Source: Dromaius novaehollandiae (lineage: Eukaryota; Chordata; Aves; Casuariiformes; Dromaiidae). Taken from it: DNA of 64,000 nucleotides. A program made the position numbers and the translations under genes. Below the pieces are notes generated by a model that made no database searches, was not told the origin of the DNA, and worked only from the letters and a program-made list of their open reading frames with translations. The stretch covers positions 11,599,619 to 11,663,618 of the forward strand of contig NC_088105.1 of NCBI RefSeq assembly GCF_036370855.1, in the 5' to 3' direction. This document shows, one piece after another, positions 33,201 through 43,400 of this stretch; positions within the stretch are counted from its first letter, which is position 1; the number at the start of each line of letters is the position of its first letter.

Positions 33201-35754
33201 TGACTAGCTCTGCTGCTGGGCCAATGGGAAAGCCCTGGCCGCATGGGAAGGATGCCTGAGTTTTGTTTCGGGCCTTGCCGTTTGAGCTGGGGTCACTGAA
33301 GCCTTTCCCCGGAGACTTGTTGCCAGAAGAGTACTGGGTGAAAAAAAGTCCAAAGGAGAAACTCTGACGGAGTTGCCGGAAAGAGCGCAGAAGGGAAAGA
33401 GAGGGATGATGGGAAGGGGAGCGGGAAGCATCTGGAGGTGCTGACCTGGACCCCACCCCGGGGAGATGCTCCATGGAGGCTCGTTGTCTCCCTGCCCAGG
33501 TACCCGGAATGTGTGGAAGTGCTCGCCAGGCTAGAGAAGCAGGTGGCTGGAGAGCACCGGATCATCGGGCAGGCGTGCTTCTTCTCCTGCTGCTTAGACC
33601 TCTTGCTTTATGCTGGTAAGTGCTCAGTGAGGAGGGCCACAGAGAGCCAGGAGGCTTGCAAAGAGGGTTTTTCTCCTGATACAGCGCTCACCCCAGAGCC
33701 CTCAGCAATCCTTTTACTTTCTCCTCAGGGTCCTTGGCAATTTGGCCGTGCGTGTGCGTGCGTGCGTGCCTGTCTGTCTGTCTGTCTCTCTCTTTCCTCC
33801 CCCCTCCCCCCACCGCCTTTCTTTTTCTGCAGCACTGCTTCTCTGAGACACGTTTGTATTACAGGCTGGGAGTATAAGTCATTTGAGGAGTGCAGGAGCT
33901 TCGTAGAGCAGAATGAAGCAAACTGCATCCTCAAATCACAGAAGAGCATCCTGTTTGGGCTGTTTTCATCCCTGGCTCTTTGGTAAGTTAGAGGGTTGCT
34001 TTGAGTGGCGAGAGGTCCCAGGCAGCGGTTCTGGCAGGGGAGGTGGGAGCTCTGGGCTTGTCACGTCCCCCGTCCCATCTCCAACAAGGTGGCCGTCCCT
34101 GGGGTGCTGTGATGAAAGGGACTGGGGGGGCCGTGCACTGGGAGCAAGGCGGCAAGCAGCCTAAGACTTGTTAGCCGAGGAGACAGTCCAGTTACTCGAT
34201 CATCTCCACAAAATGTGTGAGTGTGTGTGTGTGTGTTTCTCTCTGCACCATGTAGGTTTGCAAGGCTTGGGCAATGGGACAACTTCCAGAAGCCCTTTGA
34301 AAAAGCCAAGCAGCTGCTGAAGGGAGCTGACGCCTCTGTGCCTGCCACGCAAGCGTGCAGTCGGCTCCTGGAGTGCTACAGCCTGCTGCTGAGAAAGGAC
34401 ATTGAGCACAGCTCGGCGAGGGCCTGGGAGAGCCGTGCCGGGGCTCTAAGGGTGAGGGAAGAGGAGGACAGGGATGTGCGTGCTGTAAGGGGACTCCAGG
34501 GACAGGGGTGTTCCTAACAGCCGTGGCTTGACAAGGCCAGGTGGAAGCAGCCGTGATGGGGTGGAGCCAGGGGAGAGGCAGAGGGTAGTGGGTTAGAGAG
34601 GAATATGGCGAAAGCCTCCTCTCGCAGGGGTCTCGGCAGGAGGTGGAAGAGAAGGCGGTCAGGTGAAGGGTGTCTTGCTGGGCGTGTGAGAATTCCCTTG
34701 TGGGAATGGCCTGCAAGAGAGGAGAAGAGACTTCCACAGCCGTGAGCTAGTGAGCCCTGCTTGAAATGCCTGTGCCATATGAGGGCTTCTGGCTCCGGAG
34801 AGCTTTGTGTGGTACGTCAGCCTTGCTGGCTGTGCGCCCCTTGTCGCTTTGGGGCTGGTTTTTCTCCTTGGGGAATAGGTGCTGTCCTCAGTGGCAAGCC
34901 GTTGCCGAGCTCGATGCCTTTTCCTGACGTGCCTCTCCGTTGTTCTCTCGGTAGCTGGCCGAAGAGGCTTTCGCGCGGTGCTCTACAAGCCCCGTCTTCT
35001 ACGCCAGAGTCTACCACCTGAAAGCGTACATTTTCCGCATGCTGGGTGACAAACACGAGAGCCAGCTGTGCCTCACCCAGGGCCTCCAAGCCTGTGCGCT
35101 GAATGGCAACCTCCTGGAGAAGACGTGGCTGGAGATGAGCTCTGTAAGTTGATGCTCTCTGCCTTTGAGTTGCTTCCTGGGCAGAGGTTCAGCCTGCCCT
35201 TGGAGGAGGTGGCCCAGACTGTACTCCAGCAGGCCCACGTAGGGAAAGCCCCTGGAGAGCAGCAAGAGCATGCGCTGAAAGCCCTTGGGGAGCTGGTAGG
35301 TGCTCTTGGCCCTCCTCACCAGCAGGGCGGTGGCAGCTGTGACACGTCTCACCCAGGCAGGGCTGGAAGGAGCCCTGAGGAAGCAGCGTGCGCTGCAGCT
35401 CCTTCCTCGCAGCATCTCTGCTGGGCTGAGGACTGGAGCAGCTTAATCTTTGCCTCTCCCTTAAGCCAGCTCTGGGAGCCCGGCATCAGCCTGCGCTGAG
35501 TCTGCATTTGCTTTCCCTCTCCTTGCCCTCCCCGAGAGGCTTTTGCAGCTTGGCAAGCTGGTGGATGGATGGAACAAGCTCCTGTGCCAGGCCTCGCTTG
35601 CCTTGCTGGCCAGCGCTTACAGCTCTGGGGCTCTCCTGTTCTCCTCGGCTCTCACTCTGGCTTTTGTTTTCCTTAGGAGCAGTGGTCCACTGGAAAGGCC
35701 TTCAGGCACCAGTCTCCCCCGGGGCCAGCTCCCGAAGCAAAGCCAGAAGTCTAG
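15218..35754 (+). CDS. ADCY10: ADCY10 copy B, soluble adenylyl cyclase (complete, 1,589 aa)
   Basis: Complete adenylyl cyclase type 10, which converts ATP to cAMP in cytosol and organelles and is known in mammals as a bicarbonate/pH sensor needed for sperm function. Exons: 15218-15371, 16177-16281, 16829-16867, 17407-17550, 18068-18276, 18554-18650, 18978-19066, 19618-19809, 20052-20173, 20502-20578, 20903-21092, 22206-22258, 23167-23320, 23783-23975, 24575-24661, 25046-25329, 25916-26052, 26597-26722, 27071-27325, 28022-28363, 28886-28937, 29850-30072, 30460-30570, 30817-30995, 31582-31738, 32235-32439, 32547-32643, 33500-33615, 33865-33982, 34256-34451, 34955-35143, 35677-35754. Every junction is GT-AG and keeps phase; total 4,770 bases. 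Order: C1 cyclase, C2 cyclase, P-loop NTPase, long helical repeat region. The start was chosen because it puts VAAYVPDLL at the same distance from the N-terminus as human IAAHLPDLI; a further upstream in-frame ATG is at 15125. The C-terminus is about 30 residues shorter than human. Confidence 0.95.
19618..21092 (+). CDS. ADCY10: ADCY10 copy B: C2 catalytic domain exons 8-11
   Basis: The second cyclase domain begins at SELRPVT (about residue 290). K337 (EINK) matches human K334, which contacts adenine. T409 (HEYTV) matches human T405. N416 and R420 in GQKVNLAAR match human N412 and R416 of the transition-state site. These are all unchanged in copy C (44883-46357), so the C2 half of the active site looks competent. 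Confidence 0.93.
23167..25329 (+). CDS. ADCY10: ADCY10 copy B: P-loop NTPase exons 13-16
   Basis: Residues 491-730 hold the predicted STAND-type NTPase module. The Walker A motif GVMGSGKS (residues 519-526) aligns with human GLPGYGKS. The Walker B strand VVFVIDNAHYID (D647) aligns with human IIFIIDEAQFVD, but the residue after the aspartate is Asn instead of Glu. The role of this module in sAC is not settled, though it is linked to autoinhibition in the full-length enzyme. Confidence 0.9.
33748..33810 (+). repeat. Compound microsatellite in ADCY10 intron 28 (copy B)
   Basis: A GCGT array is followed by CTGT repeats and a C-rich run. Compared with copy C (59012-59077) it has one GCGT unit fewer and one CTGT unit more, so the total length is unchanged. 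Confidence 0.75.
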
Positions 35755-35809
35755 CTCCAGGTACCTGCTGAAGCTGCCAGTACTGCAGAGCACGGATGCT
35801 CCTCCATGA

Positions 35810-35823
35810 ATTAAATAATTAAA
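35810..35823 (+). terminator. Polyadenylation signal pair, ADCY10 copy B
   Basis: ATTAAA at 35810-35815 and 35818-35823 lies 56 bases after the stop and is followed by a GT-rich element, identical to copy A. The next CpG island starts about 0.6 kb further on, so transcription termination and the NUF2 promoter are close together. Confidence 0.6.
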
Positions 35824-36450
35824 TCCCACCATCGTCTCAGTGTTGTGCATGGAGTCACTGACCCCAGCAAGAGGACGCTGAAGGCACGCAGCGAGAGTCT
35901 CTGGCCTGTGCTGTGTGGGGAAAGCTAGGCTGGGGGGAAGCCATCGCTGAAACTTGTAGCCCCCGAGAGAGTCGAGGGCTGTCAAGCAGTTAAAGAAACT
36001 GTCTCTCCCCCTCCCTCCCTCCCTCTATCCAAATCAGCAGCAGGAAAGAAGCCGCCACGCTGTTCCGCCGTCCCCTCAGGTCCCCTGTTTCGGCGCACCC
36101 TGGAGCTAGCAGTCCGGGTGGTGACAGCTTGTGGCCAGACCCCCAGGCAGGGGCAGGGCAGTGCGCGTGCAGTCCACACCACTCTGCCGCCGCTCCCAGC
36201 TCCGCATTTCACAGCAGCGAGCACGCGGGCGCAGGCCCAGGGCTGCCCGCAGGGGTCGAGCTGGTCTCCCACCGCTGCTGGCCCAGGCACGCGTGCGTCC
36301 TCCTGCCTCCGCTGTACGGCCCCCCCGCGGGCCCAGGCTGCCTTTCTGCTCCGGCTGGGAGCCTGGAAACAGGGACTCTGGGGCTCGGCTGGGGGCTGCT
36401 GCCTGGGCCAGGTGCCTTCCAGCTGGCAGCCGGCACAGCCGGCTCTTCCC
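35824..36450. other. Spacer between ADCY10 copy B and NUF2 fragment B
   Basis: No gene is seen. It repeats 10474-11099 with a 2-base insertion near 35895. CCCT-rich sequence lies near 36007-36025. Confidence 0.6.
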
Positions 36451-36926
36451 GCTGCTCTGGGCGGAGTCAAGTCTGCGACCGAGCTGCCCCCGGCAGACGG
36501 AGGCTGCTCCGAGCAGCAGCAGCAGCGGCGGCGGCGGCGCCTCCGGGCTGTGGCCACGCCCCCTCCGCGCGGCGGGGGCGGGGGCTCCGCAGGCTCCGCC
36601 CCCCGCGGGCCCGCGGCCGTCGGCAGTTGGCAGCTGGGGGGGGCGGCGCCGGGGGCGGCCCTGCCCCGCGGGCCCTCCGCCCCCGCGGGCGGGGTCGCGT
36701 CCCGGTCGCCCTGCTCCAGGCCCAGCGCCGGCCGCTTCTCCCCGAGCAGCTCGCGGGTGCCCGGAGCGCGGGAGACAGGGCCGCGCCCGCAGCCCGGAGG
36801 CGCCTCCGCTGCTCCCGGGAGCAGCCTCCCCCCGCCTCCCCGGCCGCGGGCGCGCCGGAAGTGCCGCGCGGGCCGCAGAGGAAGTGACGGCGGGGCGGGG
36901 CCCGCCGGATTCAAGCGGCGGGCGCC
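36451..36926 (+). promoter_or_regulatory. CpG-island promoter of NUF2 fragment B
   Basis: Same layout as in unit 1: ETS-type CCGGAAGTG at 36855-36863 and TTCAAG (CHR-like on the minus strand) at 36910-36915. Small C- and G-rich indels distinguish it from fragment A near 36825-36840 and 36897-36903. It lies upstream of ADCY10 copy C on the same strand. Confidence 0.6.
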
Positions 36927-37760
36927 ATGGAGGTGCCGACCTTCCCCCGCTACAGCCCCGGCGACATCGTCGCCGCCCTGCGCGGCCACGTGCTGGCCGG
37001 CTCCGAGGCCCGGGCCCTGGCCAAGGGCGACCTGTTCCCCGCCCCCAAGGTGCGCGTGTGCGCGAGCGGCGGGGAGCGCGGCCGGGCCGGGCCGAGGTGG
37101 CGGCGGCGGCGGGGGGATGCGCCACGCCGCGCCCGAGCTTCGGGGGCCTCTGCTCGTCTCTGGGCTCCGCGGGAGCTGGGCGAAAGCAGCCGCTGGGGCT
37201 GGCGCAGCCCCGCAGCTTCCCCAGCACGGGCTGGACCGAGCCTCGTAAGCGGAGCCGGCAAAATAGCGCTGTAGGCGAAGAACTTGTTGGCCCACAGTGT
37301 TGGGTTCCCCCCCCGCCCCTTTTCCTTTTAACAGTGTGGTGAAGTGCCTTACTGTGCCCTGGAGTGACTGTGTCTGTGACTTCTGGTAGATTTTGGCGTC
37401 ACTTGGTTTGAAAGCTGCTCAGTGAGGAGGAAGAAATTGAAATACAGGGCACAGACATGGCAGTTAGGTCGCCAGCTGCTCTGAGGTGATTCCTGCCTTT
37501 TGTAATATGGAATGCAATGGGCTATTACTGCTAGTACTGCAAAGCATTGGGAAGCAGTCCTTCTCTGTTTTTGGGAGTCGGTGTGTTGAAGGCAGACCTG
37601 CTTTTATGGCGTAGTCTGGGAGCCCTGAATAATGAAGATGAGATGTTCCTGTGTGTCCTTCCTCTTGCAGCCTGAAGTCTTACACATGATTTTCATGAGA
37701 ATCCTGCAGAAGGTCTATGGAATCCGCCTGGAGCATTTCTGCGTGGTAGGTTTGTACCTC
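36927..37760 (+). pseudogene. NUF2: NUF2 5' fragment B (exons 1-2, truncated)
   Basis: Exon 1 is 36927-37049 and exon 2 is 37671-37745. Both have intact splice borders and encode the same 66 residues as fragment A, including P4, A24, C65 and V66. Sequence equivalent to NUF2 intron 2 ends at 37760, and unit 3 begins. No exon 3 follows before ADCY10 copy C. It is interpreted as a decayed duplicate, although a short transcript from the retained promoter is possible. Confidence 0.9.
37096..37116 (+). repeat. GGC array, NUF2 intron 1 (fragment B, short allele)
   Basis: This is the shortest of the three copies of the intron 1 GGC array, with about 14 bases less than fragment A. Confidence 0.75.
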
Positions 37761-40483
37761 CAGTCGCAGGCCCCTGGCTGCTGGCTTGAAGAGTTATGTC
37801 CCATGACGGGGGAAAGGCCCCAGAACTGTGCTGCAGCCAGGGAGTTTACCAAGGTCTTTTGGCTGGAGAGCCCAGCAGAGCTTACTGGCACCAGCCCAGA
37901 TGGCTCACCGGTGCCCCCGAGCATCTGAGACTCTTCTGCTGTGGAAAGGCAGGTATTTGAGGAAAGAGATTCAAAACAGGCTTGTAAGGTCAGGATGCGC
38001 TATTTAGATCTAGACTCTAAAGCAGGATGCTCCCGTCGGCAGAAGCCCTGGGCTGCAGGAGCCCTTTGCGCAGTCGGTGAGCAGCAGTGGGTGCCAAAGG
38101 CTCCTGGAAATCAGGTCATCGGTTTCGGAGCCTCCGTGTGGACACAGGAGTCTGAGTTGAAGCTTGCGGTTTCTGACGAGCTTGGGTGTGGCCCCCACCC
38201 CTAGACCTGGGGAGCTCAATGAGAAAGAAACACTTTTCCTCCCCAGAGAAACTTGTAAGAGGAAGCAGCCACATGTCACAGTTAAATAGGGAGACTGAAT
38301 CTTCTGGGCAACAACTCAGGCATTTTTGTGACTCTTGCAAACAAGGCCCTTCAGAAAGGCCTTTCCCCAGCAAATCCCCTCTGAAACCAGATGGGCCTTG
38401 AGGGCACTCCTGGGCCCTAAGGGTCCTGACCAGCCTCACCTGAGGGCTGACATCCCCCCACCTGCCCCCTCTGCCCACTGGAGCCCCCTTTCAGCTCAGG
38501 CCCGGGCCTTCAGTCCCTGCCTGAGCTAGGTCCTAGGTGTCCCTGGCCCTGCCTCTGCCTGCTGAATGGCTCTTGGGCTGATGCTCTCGGTAGCTTATTT
38601 CCTGGACAGCCCTCTTGGAAGTATGTTGCAGCTTGTCTCCAGTGCTGTCTCTGGTCCTGTTTCAGCTTGGTCCTGGCTGGCCCAGCCAGGCCTCCCTGGC
38701 TGGAGCCTGGTAGCGGCTCATGGCTCGCCTTGGCTGGGGCTGTTGCTGGGCCCTGTTCCCAGCACGCGGCTGTGTGTGCCGTGGCAGCCCCTGCAGGACT
38801 GCGCCCCGTGAGCGAGAGCCCTGCCCGTGCAGGGGCTGCCCTGGGCTCCCAGCTCACCTCGCCTCGGGGAGTAGCCTGCTGCGGGCTGCGTGTGAGCCAG
38901 GGTGCCTAAGGAGGATATGTTTCCCTGCGGCATGAAAGCTTTGCACAGCCCTGGCAAGCACGGCAGGGAACCGGAGCTGCCTCCTGCCAAGTCTCTCAAC
39001 CTTTTCTTCCCTTCTCTGATATGCCTGCGCTGGGTGTAGCTGGTTTGCTGTGCCGCTGCGCAGTGCTGCGAGCGGCCCCTGCCTTCTCTCGGGCTCCTGC
39101 GAAGGCTCTGCCCTGCTGGAGCCGTGGTGTTTGGGCAGAGCGCTTGTGCACAGAGCAGGAAGGGGCCTTGCAGCCGTGGGAGGTAGATCGCTGCCAAGCT
39201 GCTTGTTCACGCTGCTGGTGCCCGCTGTGCTCTGTGGTCACTGTGGAGCTGCCTGCGCAGTGTGCCCTGGGCTCCCTGCTCGTGGGGAAGCCTGGACTGC
39301 CCTCCGTGACGACACTTGTTAGGCCATTTGTGCTTGGGAACGTGGGAACCAGCTGTTCCAGCCACAGGTGGAGTTCAGTCCCTGTGTGGGTTAAAGAATA
39401 GCAAACTGGAACTGTCTAGAGGTAGCTGCTCAGCACGACTTCTATAAAACTTGCTTAGCATGAGTAGCTAAATTTGCTGAAGCCTTAGGCCACCCTTAGA
39501 TAAAATAATGAACTTTTACTTAGTCCAGTAAGAAAAGGGCCTGAGAGCTGGTTCCAGCTGGGAAGATAAGGAAGCTACAAGCAGTCTGCATTCCTGCGTC
39601 TCACCCTCCAAAAGGGAGGATGTCAAGGCTTTGAAATAAGACCAGTGCAGGGCACTAGGACCTTGAGGGACAAAGCCTCAGCTCATTGCTGGGGCAGTGT
39701 TAATTGTAATGATTTGGAATCACCTCCTCCTCCTCAGGACCTTGAGAGATAACAGTAAGACCCCAACAAGAAACGAAGGTACAACCGTCAGCAGAAACTG
39801 CAACAGTAAAGATGAGGGAGAAAAACAGCCTGCCTAGGAACAACGATGAGACCCACTAAGGAGCAGGAGACCCCAGACCTGAAAGTTACGATTGGTCTGA
39901 ACTACCGCGTGAGGGGTGGGAAACTGAATTTGGAAAAGCTGTAATTGCCCAGGGATTTCTTTGTTCGGGGTCCCTCGTCGGAGGCACCCAGCTCGAGCTG
40001 TAATTACTGCACACACGTTATTAAAATGTAATTATTTAATTTGCTTTGATCTGGCTCTGAACTTTTCTGCGGGAACCTAGGGTTGGGCCCTGTTATGGTG
40101 GCCGACAAGCCTCATTTCCGTAACAGTGCGAGCCTCCCTTCAGCTCTGTGTGGGAGACACCTGCACCGCGCTAGCCACATCTGAGTAAGCGGCTCGGGGT
40201 AAGGAGGGAGTTTGGGCAGCTTCCTGGCAGTTGCTGGGCAAGCGATGCCTTGCAGAGGCTGTCAGCTGGCTCCGTAGCTTGATGACAGCATACAGGTAAC
40301 TGATGACGTGTGGATGATGTCGCTGTGAGCTGATTGTGACCCCCCGTTGGTGGCAGAGGGCCATGGGCGCCTCACAAAGGCCTGGGGTCAGTGCGCAAGT
40401 CTGCGCGGTGGTGTCTTGTCCTCCTCCCTGCTGGGCACGGTCGTCTTCTCCTGAGGTACCGCGGGTACCGCAGGGCGCTGACG
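37761..40483. other. Spacer upstream of ADCY10 copy C
   Basis: This is the 2.7 kb equivalent of 12439-15217 without the 56-base tandem duplications. No gene was recognised. The acceptor-like CCGCAG eleven bases before the ATG is retained. Confidence 0.6.
39413..40097. mobile_element. Possible LTR fragment (unit 3 copy)
   Basis: Near-identical to 14091-14775, with a few substitutions. It shares its position relative to ADCY10, so it was carried by the duplication and did not insert separately. Identification is tentative for the reasons given for the unit 2 copy. Confidence 0.35.
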
Positions 40484-43400
40484 ATGGCTTGTGCTTGGGA
40501 GAGAAGGGCATGGTGCTGCTCAGAACTGGGGGAAGTAGCTGCTTACGTTCCTGACCTGCTTTTGTCTGAGGACTTGAAGCAGGAAAACCGTTCCGTTCAG
40601 CACTTCCATGGAGTCCTGCTCTTTGCGGATGTGTCAGGTGGGTCAAAGCGTTACAAAGGGCGGGCACTGAGAAGAAGTCGCCGACCCGAGCCACTGGGAC
40701 TTGGTGGGCTTTCTGGAGCCCTGGTCGTGCCAGCCGTGGTAGGGAATGGATCAAAGGAGATCTCTTTGCTGCTGAGGTCTTCTGCTTTGGGGAAGTAGTG
40801 CTCAGACATAGCTGAGGTCATGCCACAGGGATTTTCTTTGCTGCCAGCAGCACTGTGGCCTGCTTGTGGTCAGCCGTCCGCTCAGAGCAGCGTGCGTAGG
40901 AAGCTCTGAGGCTGCTGCAGCAGCAGCTTGGGCCTGAGCTGTTGACTGCAGTGCCGGCTCTGGAGCTTTGGTGCTGTCTGAGCTAGTCCAGGCTCTGGCT
41001 AATGAAGGCATGGGAGATGAGGCCTGAGTGCCTCGCCTGAGGCTTGTTAGTCTTTGTGAGGCCAAACTCGGTGGAGCAGCTCCTGCACAAAGGAACCGGC
41101 TTCTCGGGTGCAGCATTTGCTCCCAAAGGCCTCCTGGCTTTCTAGCTGAGCATGTTGCCTGGCCGTAGGCAAGAGGCGAGGCAGCTGTGGGATGTGCTGG
41201 AGGGTCCCGGGCACCTGCAGGTGCCAGGCGTAACGTGTGGGTGTGAGGATGGGAAAGCTGACCCTCGGCGGGTGCTCAGAAGCGCCGGTGGACTTGGGCG
41301 GCTGTGCCCGCTGCCAGAGGCCCTCCTGCGTTCTCCTCGGCAGTGCCTCTCGGCTGGGTGAAGCTGGTGTGGAAACTGCCCGGTCCTTTGGCCGCGTAGA
41401 CGCTTCCTGATTTCTTTGCGCCTGTGTGTCCCCGTTCCAGGTTTCACTGCTCTGACAGAGAAATTCAGCCAGAGCATCAGCCTAGAGCAGGGTGCGGATG
41501 AGGTGACGCAAACCCTCAATCACTACCTGAGCGACATCTTGGAGGGTAAGTGCTGTTCTGCAGGATTGTGGGGGACTGGGCTGTGGGGAGGCAGAGGTGC
41601 TGGGCAGCCTGCCGCTGCCTCCTTGCGCGGGCTGGGGGTTTCTGTGGCCCTGAGGGCCACCGAGAGCAGCTGGGCTCTTCTGGCGGGTGCTTTCTGCTCC
41701 CCACAAAGAGCAAGGAGGTGCCCGCTTTCTCGGCACCCGCCCCTGTGGAGGGCCCCCCTGTTCAGCGATGGAGCAAGACTTTGCTGGGGTTGGGGCCCAG
41801 GGCACAGTGGGGGCATCTAGCCAGTGTTAGTGGTGCCCAAGTGACCCGGGGGTGGGGGCGCTGACAAATGGGTGTGTTACCTTTGCCAGTGCCTCTTCTC
41901 AGGGCCCAGTACTGTAGGTGCCGGTGCTGTGGTGCCTGTGAGCAATGTCGCCAGGCTGGAGCTGTGCTTTCCTGCGCTGTGCCCCACAAAGCAGCACCGC
42001 CCCTGTGCTCCTCTCCGAGCAGAGGGACCTGTCCTGCAGCCTTCTTGAAGAAGGCCGAGATGCAAGGCTTCTTTTGCTTTCTTTTGTGTGCAGAGCTGCT
42101 GGCTTTTGGAGGGGACATCTTGAAGTTTGCAGGTATGTATTTGTAAAAGAGACGTAGGCCTGTGTGCTGCAGCTGCAGAGGAGTGCTGGGGAGAGGGGAG
42201 AGAGAGCCGCGAGCTGGCAGAGCCCGGGGGGTGGCTCTGTTGGCAGCCTGGTGCTCGGGGGGAGCTGCCATCCGGGCCCCCAAGCTGGGAGCTGCAGTGG
42301 GACAGCAATGATGTGCAGGGGTCAGGGCGCCCTGGGAGCTGGAGGGTTGGGGCAGCACAGGAGAAAGGAGGGGCCACGAGAGCCCTGGCGTCTCTGCGCT
42401 GGAGGGGACTAGCTGGGGGGTGGGTGGGGATGTCAGCGTTCCTCCAGGCCCGCTGCGGGCCCTCTTCCTCTGCCAGCGTGGCTGCTGTTGTAGCTGGCCT
42501 GGAAGCGGGGAAGGTGTCCCTGTGCCCAGGGCGCTGTAGTCCGGGGGGATGCCTTCACACAGACGCGTTTTCCTCGTCATGCCTGCTGGTTTCTGCTGTG
42601 CCTGCAGGTGGGTGCAGGCCAGGGAGCATCAGGTCTCCTGGGAGCCTTCACTGTGCCCTTGCTTTCCCCAGGGGACGCCATGCTGGTGTTGTGGAGGGTA
42701 AAGCAGACCGAGTTGAAGGACACCATCAGCCTGGTGCTGCAGTGCAGCCAGCAAATCCAGGAGAAGTATGGGATCCGTGAGACGGACGTGGGCCAGAAGC
42801 TCCGACTGAAGATAGGTATGGGGAGTGCTGGCTTAGCTGCAGCGTGCGCAGATGCACGGCCCTGCGCAGTACTGCAGGGTGCTTTGCAGCATCAGGAGAG
42901 GCGGTGATCGCCGCTGGGGCCAGCGGAAGCCTTTCGTGCGGAAGGCTGCTGTGTGCGCTCGAGCAGGCGGTTACGAGCCGCCTGCATGCACGCTGAGCAG
43001 CCGGCGAGCAAAGCTGCCGGTCTGCTGGGCCTCTGGTGGGGGCAGCCGCGGGAGGTGCCCTGCGCTGTGAGCACGTTGTCAGCATCAGCTGCGTTTGCCC
43101 CTTGGCAGGCACCGCTTTTGGGGACCTCTGTCAGCAGGCCCCTGAGTAGGACCCGCTCCCTGTCGAGAATCACTCTTGAATCCATCCAGACAGACGCCTC
43201 CACTTGAAGCAGTTGAGAGGAGGAGGCTGTCTGCAGGGCTGAGCTGCACGTTTGGCCTGTGCAGAGTTGAGCTGCGGGGGAGCCGTGGGGGTCAAAATGC
43301 TCTCTGCATCACTTCTGCTTGTCTCTCGCCAGGGATCTCGGCAGGGCATATATCCCTGCTGACTGTCGGAGACAAACGGGAGCAGCACTTCCTGCTCCTT

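Larger units (their letters stand above)
12439..37760 (+). repeat. Tandem segmental duplication, unit 2 (complete)
   Basis: A 25,322-base unit starts where NUF2 intron 2 is cut off at 12438/12439 and ends at the equivalent point 37760. Order: spacer, LTR-like stretch, full ADCY10 copy B, polyadenylation signals, CpG island, NUF2 exons 1-2. Unit 3 repeats this from 37761. Differences between units are scattered substitutions, microsatellite length changes and one 56-base tandem duplication at 14787-14899. Confidence 0.97.

Noticed and set aside
33438-33986. 182-codon + frame spanning ADCY10 exons 28-29
   Set aside because: It reads through intron 28 including the microsatellite. Copy A has a different length there and breaks the frame, and the spliced model matches human sAC.
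35982-37295. 437-codon minus-strand frame over the NUF2 island
   Set aside because: Composition-driven frame that breaks into different frames in units 1 and 3; no family resemblance.
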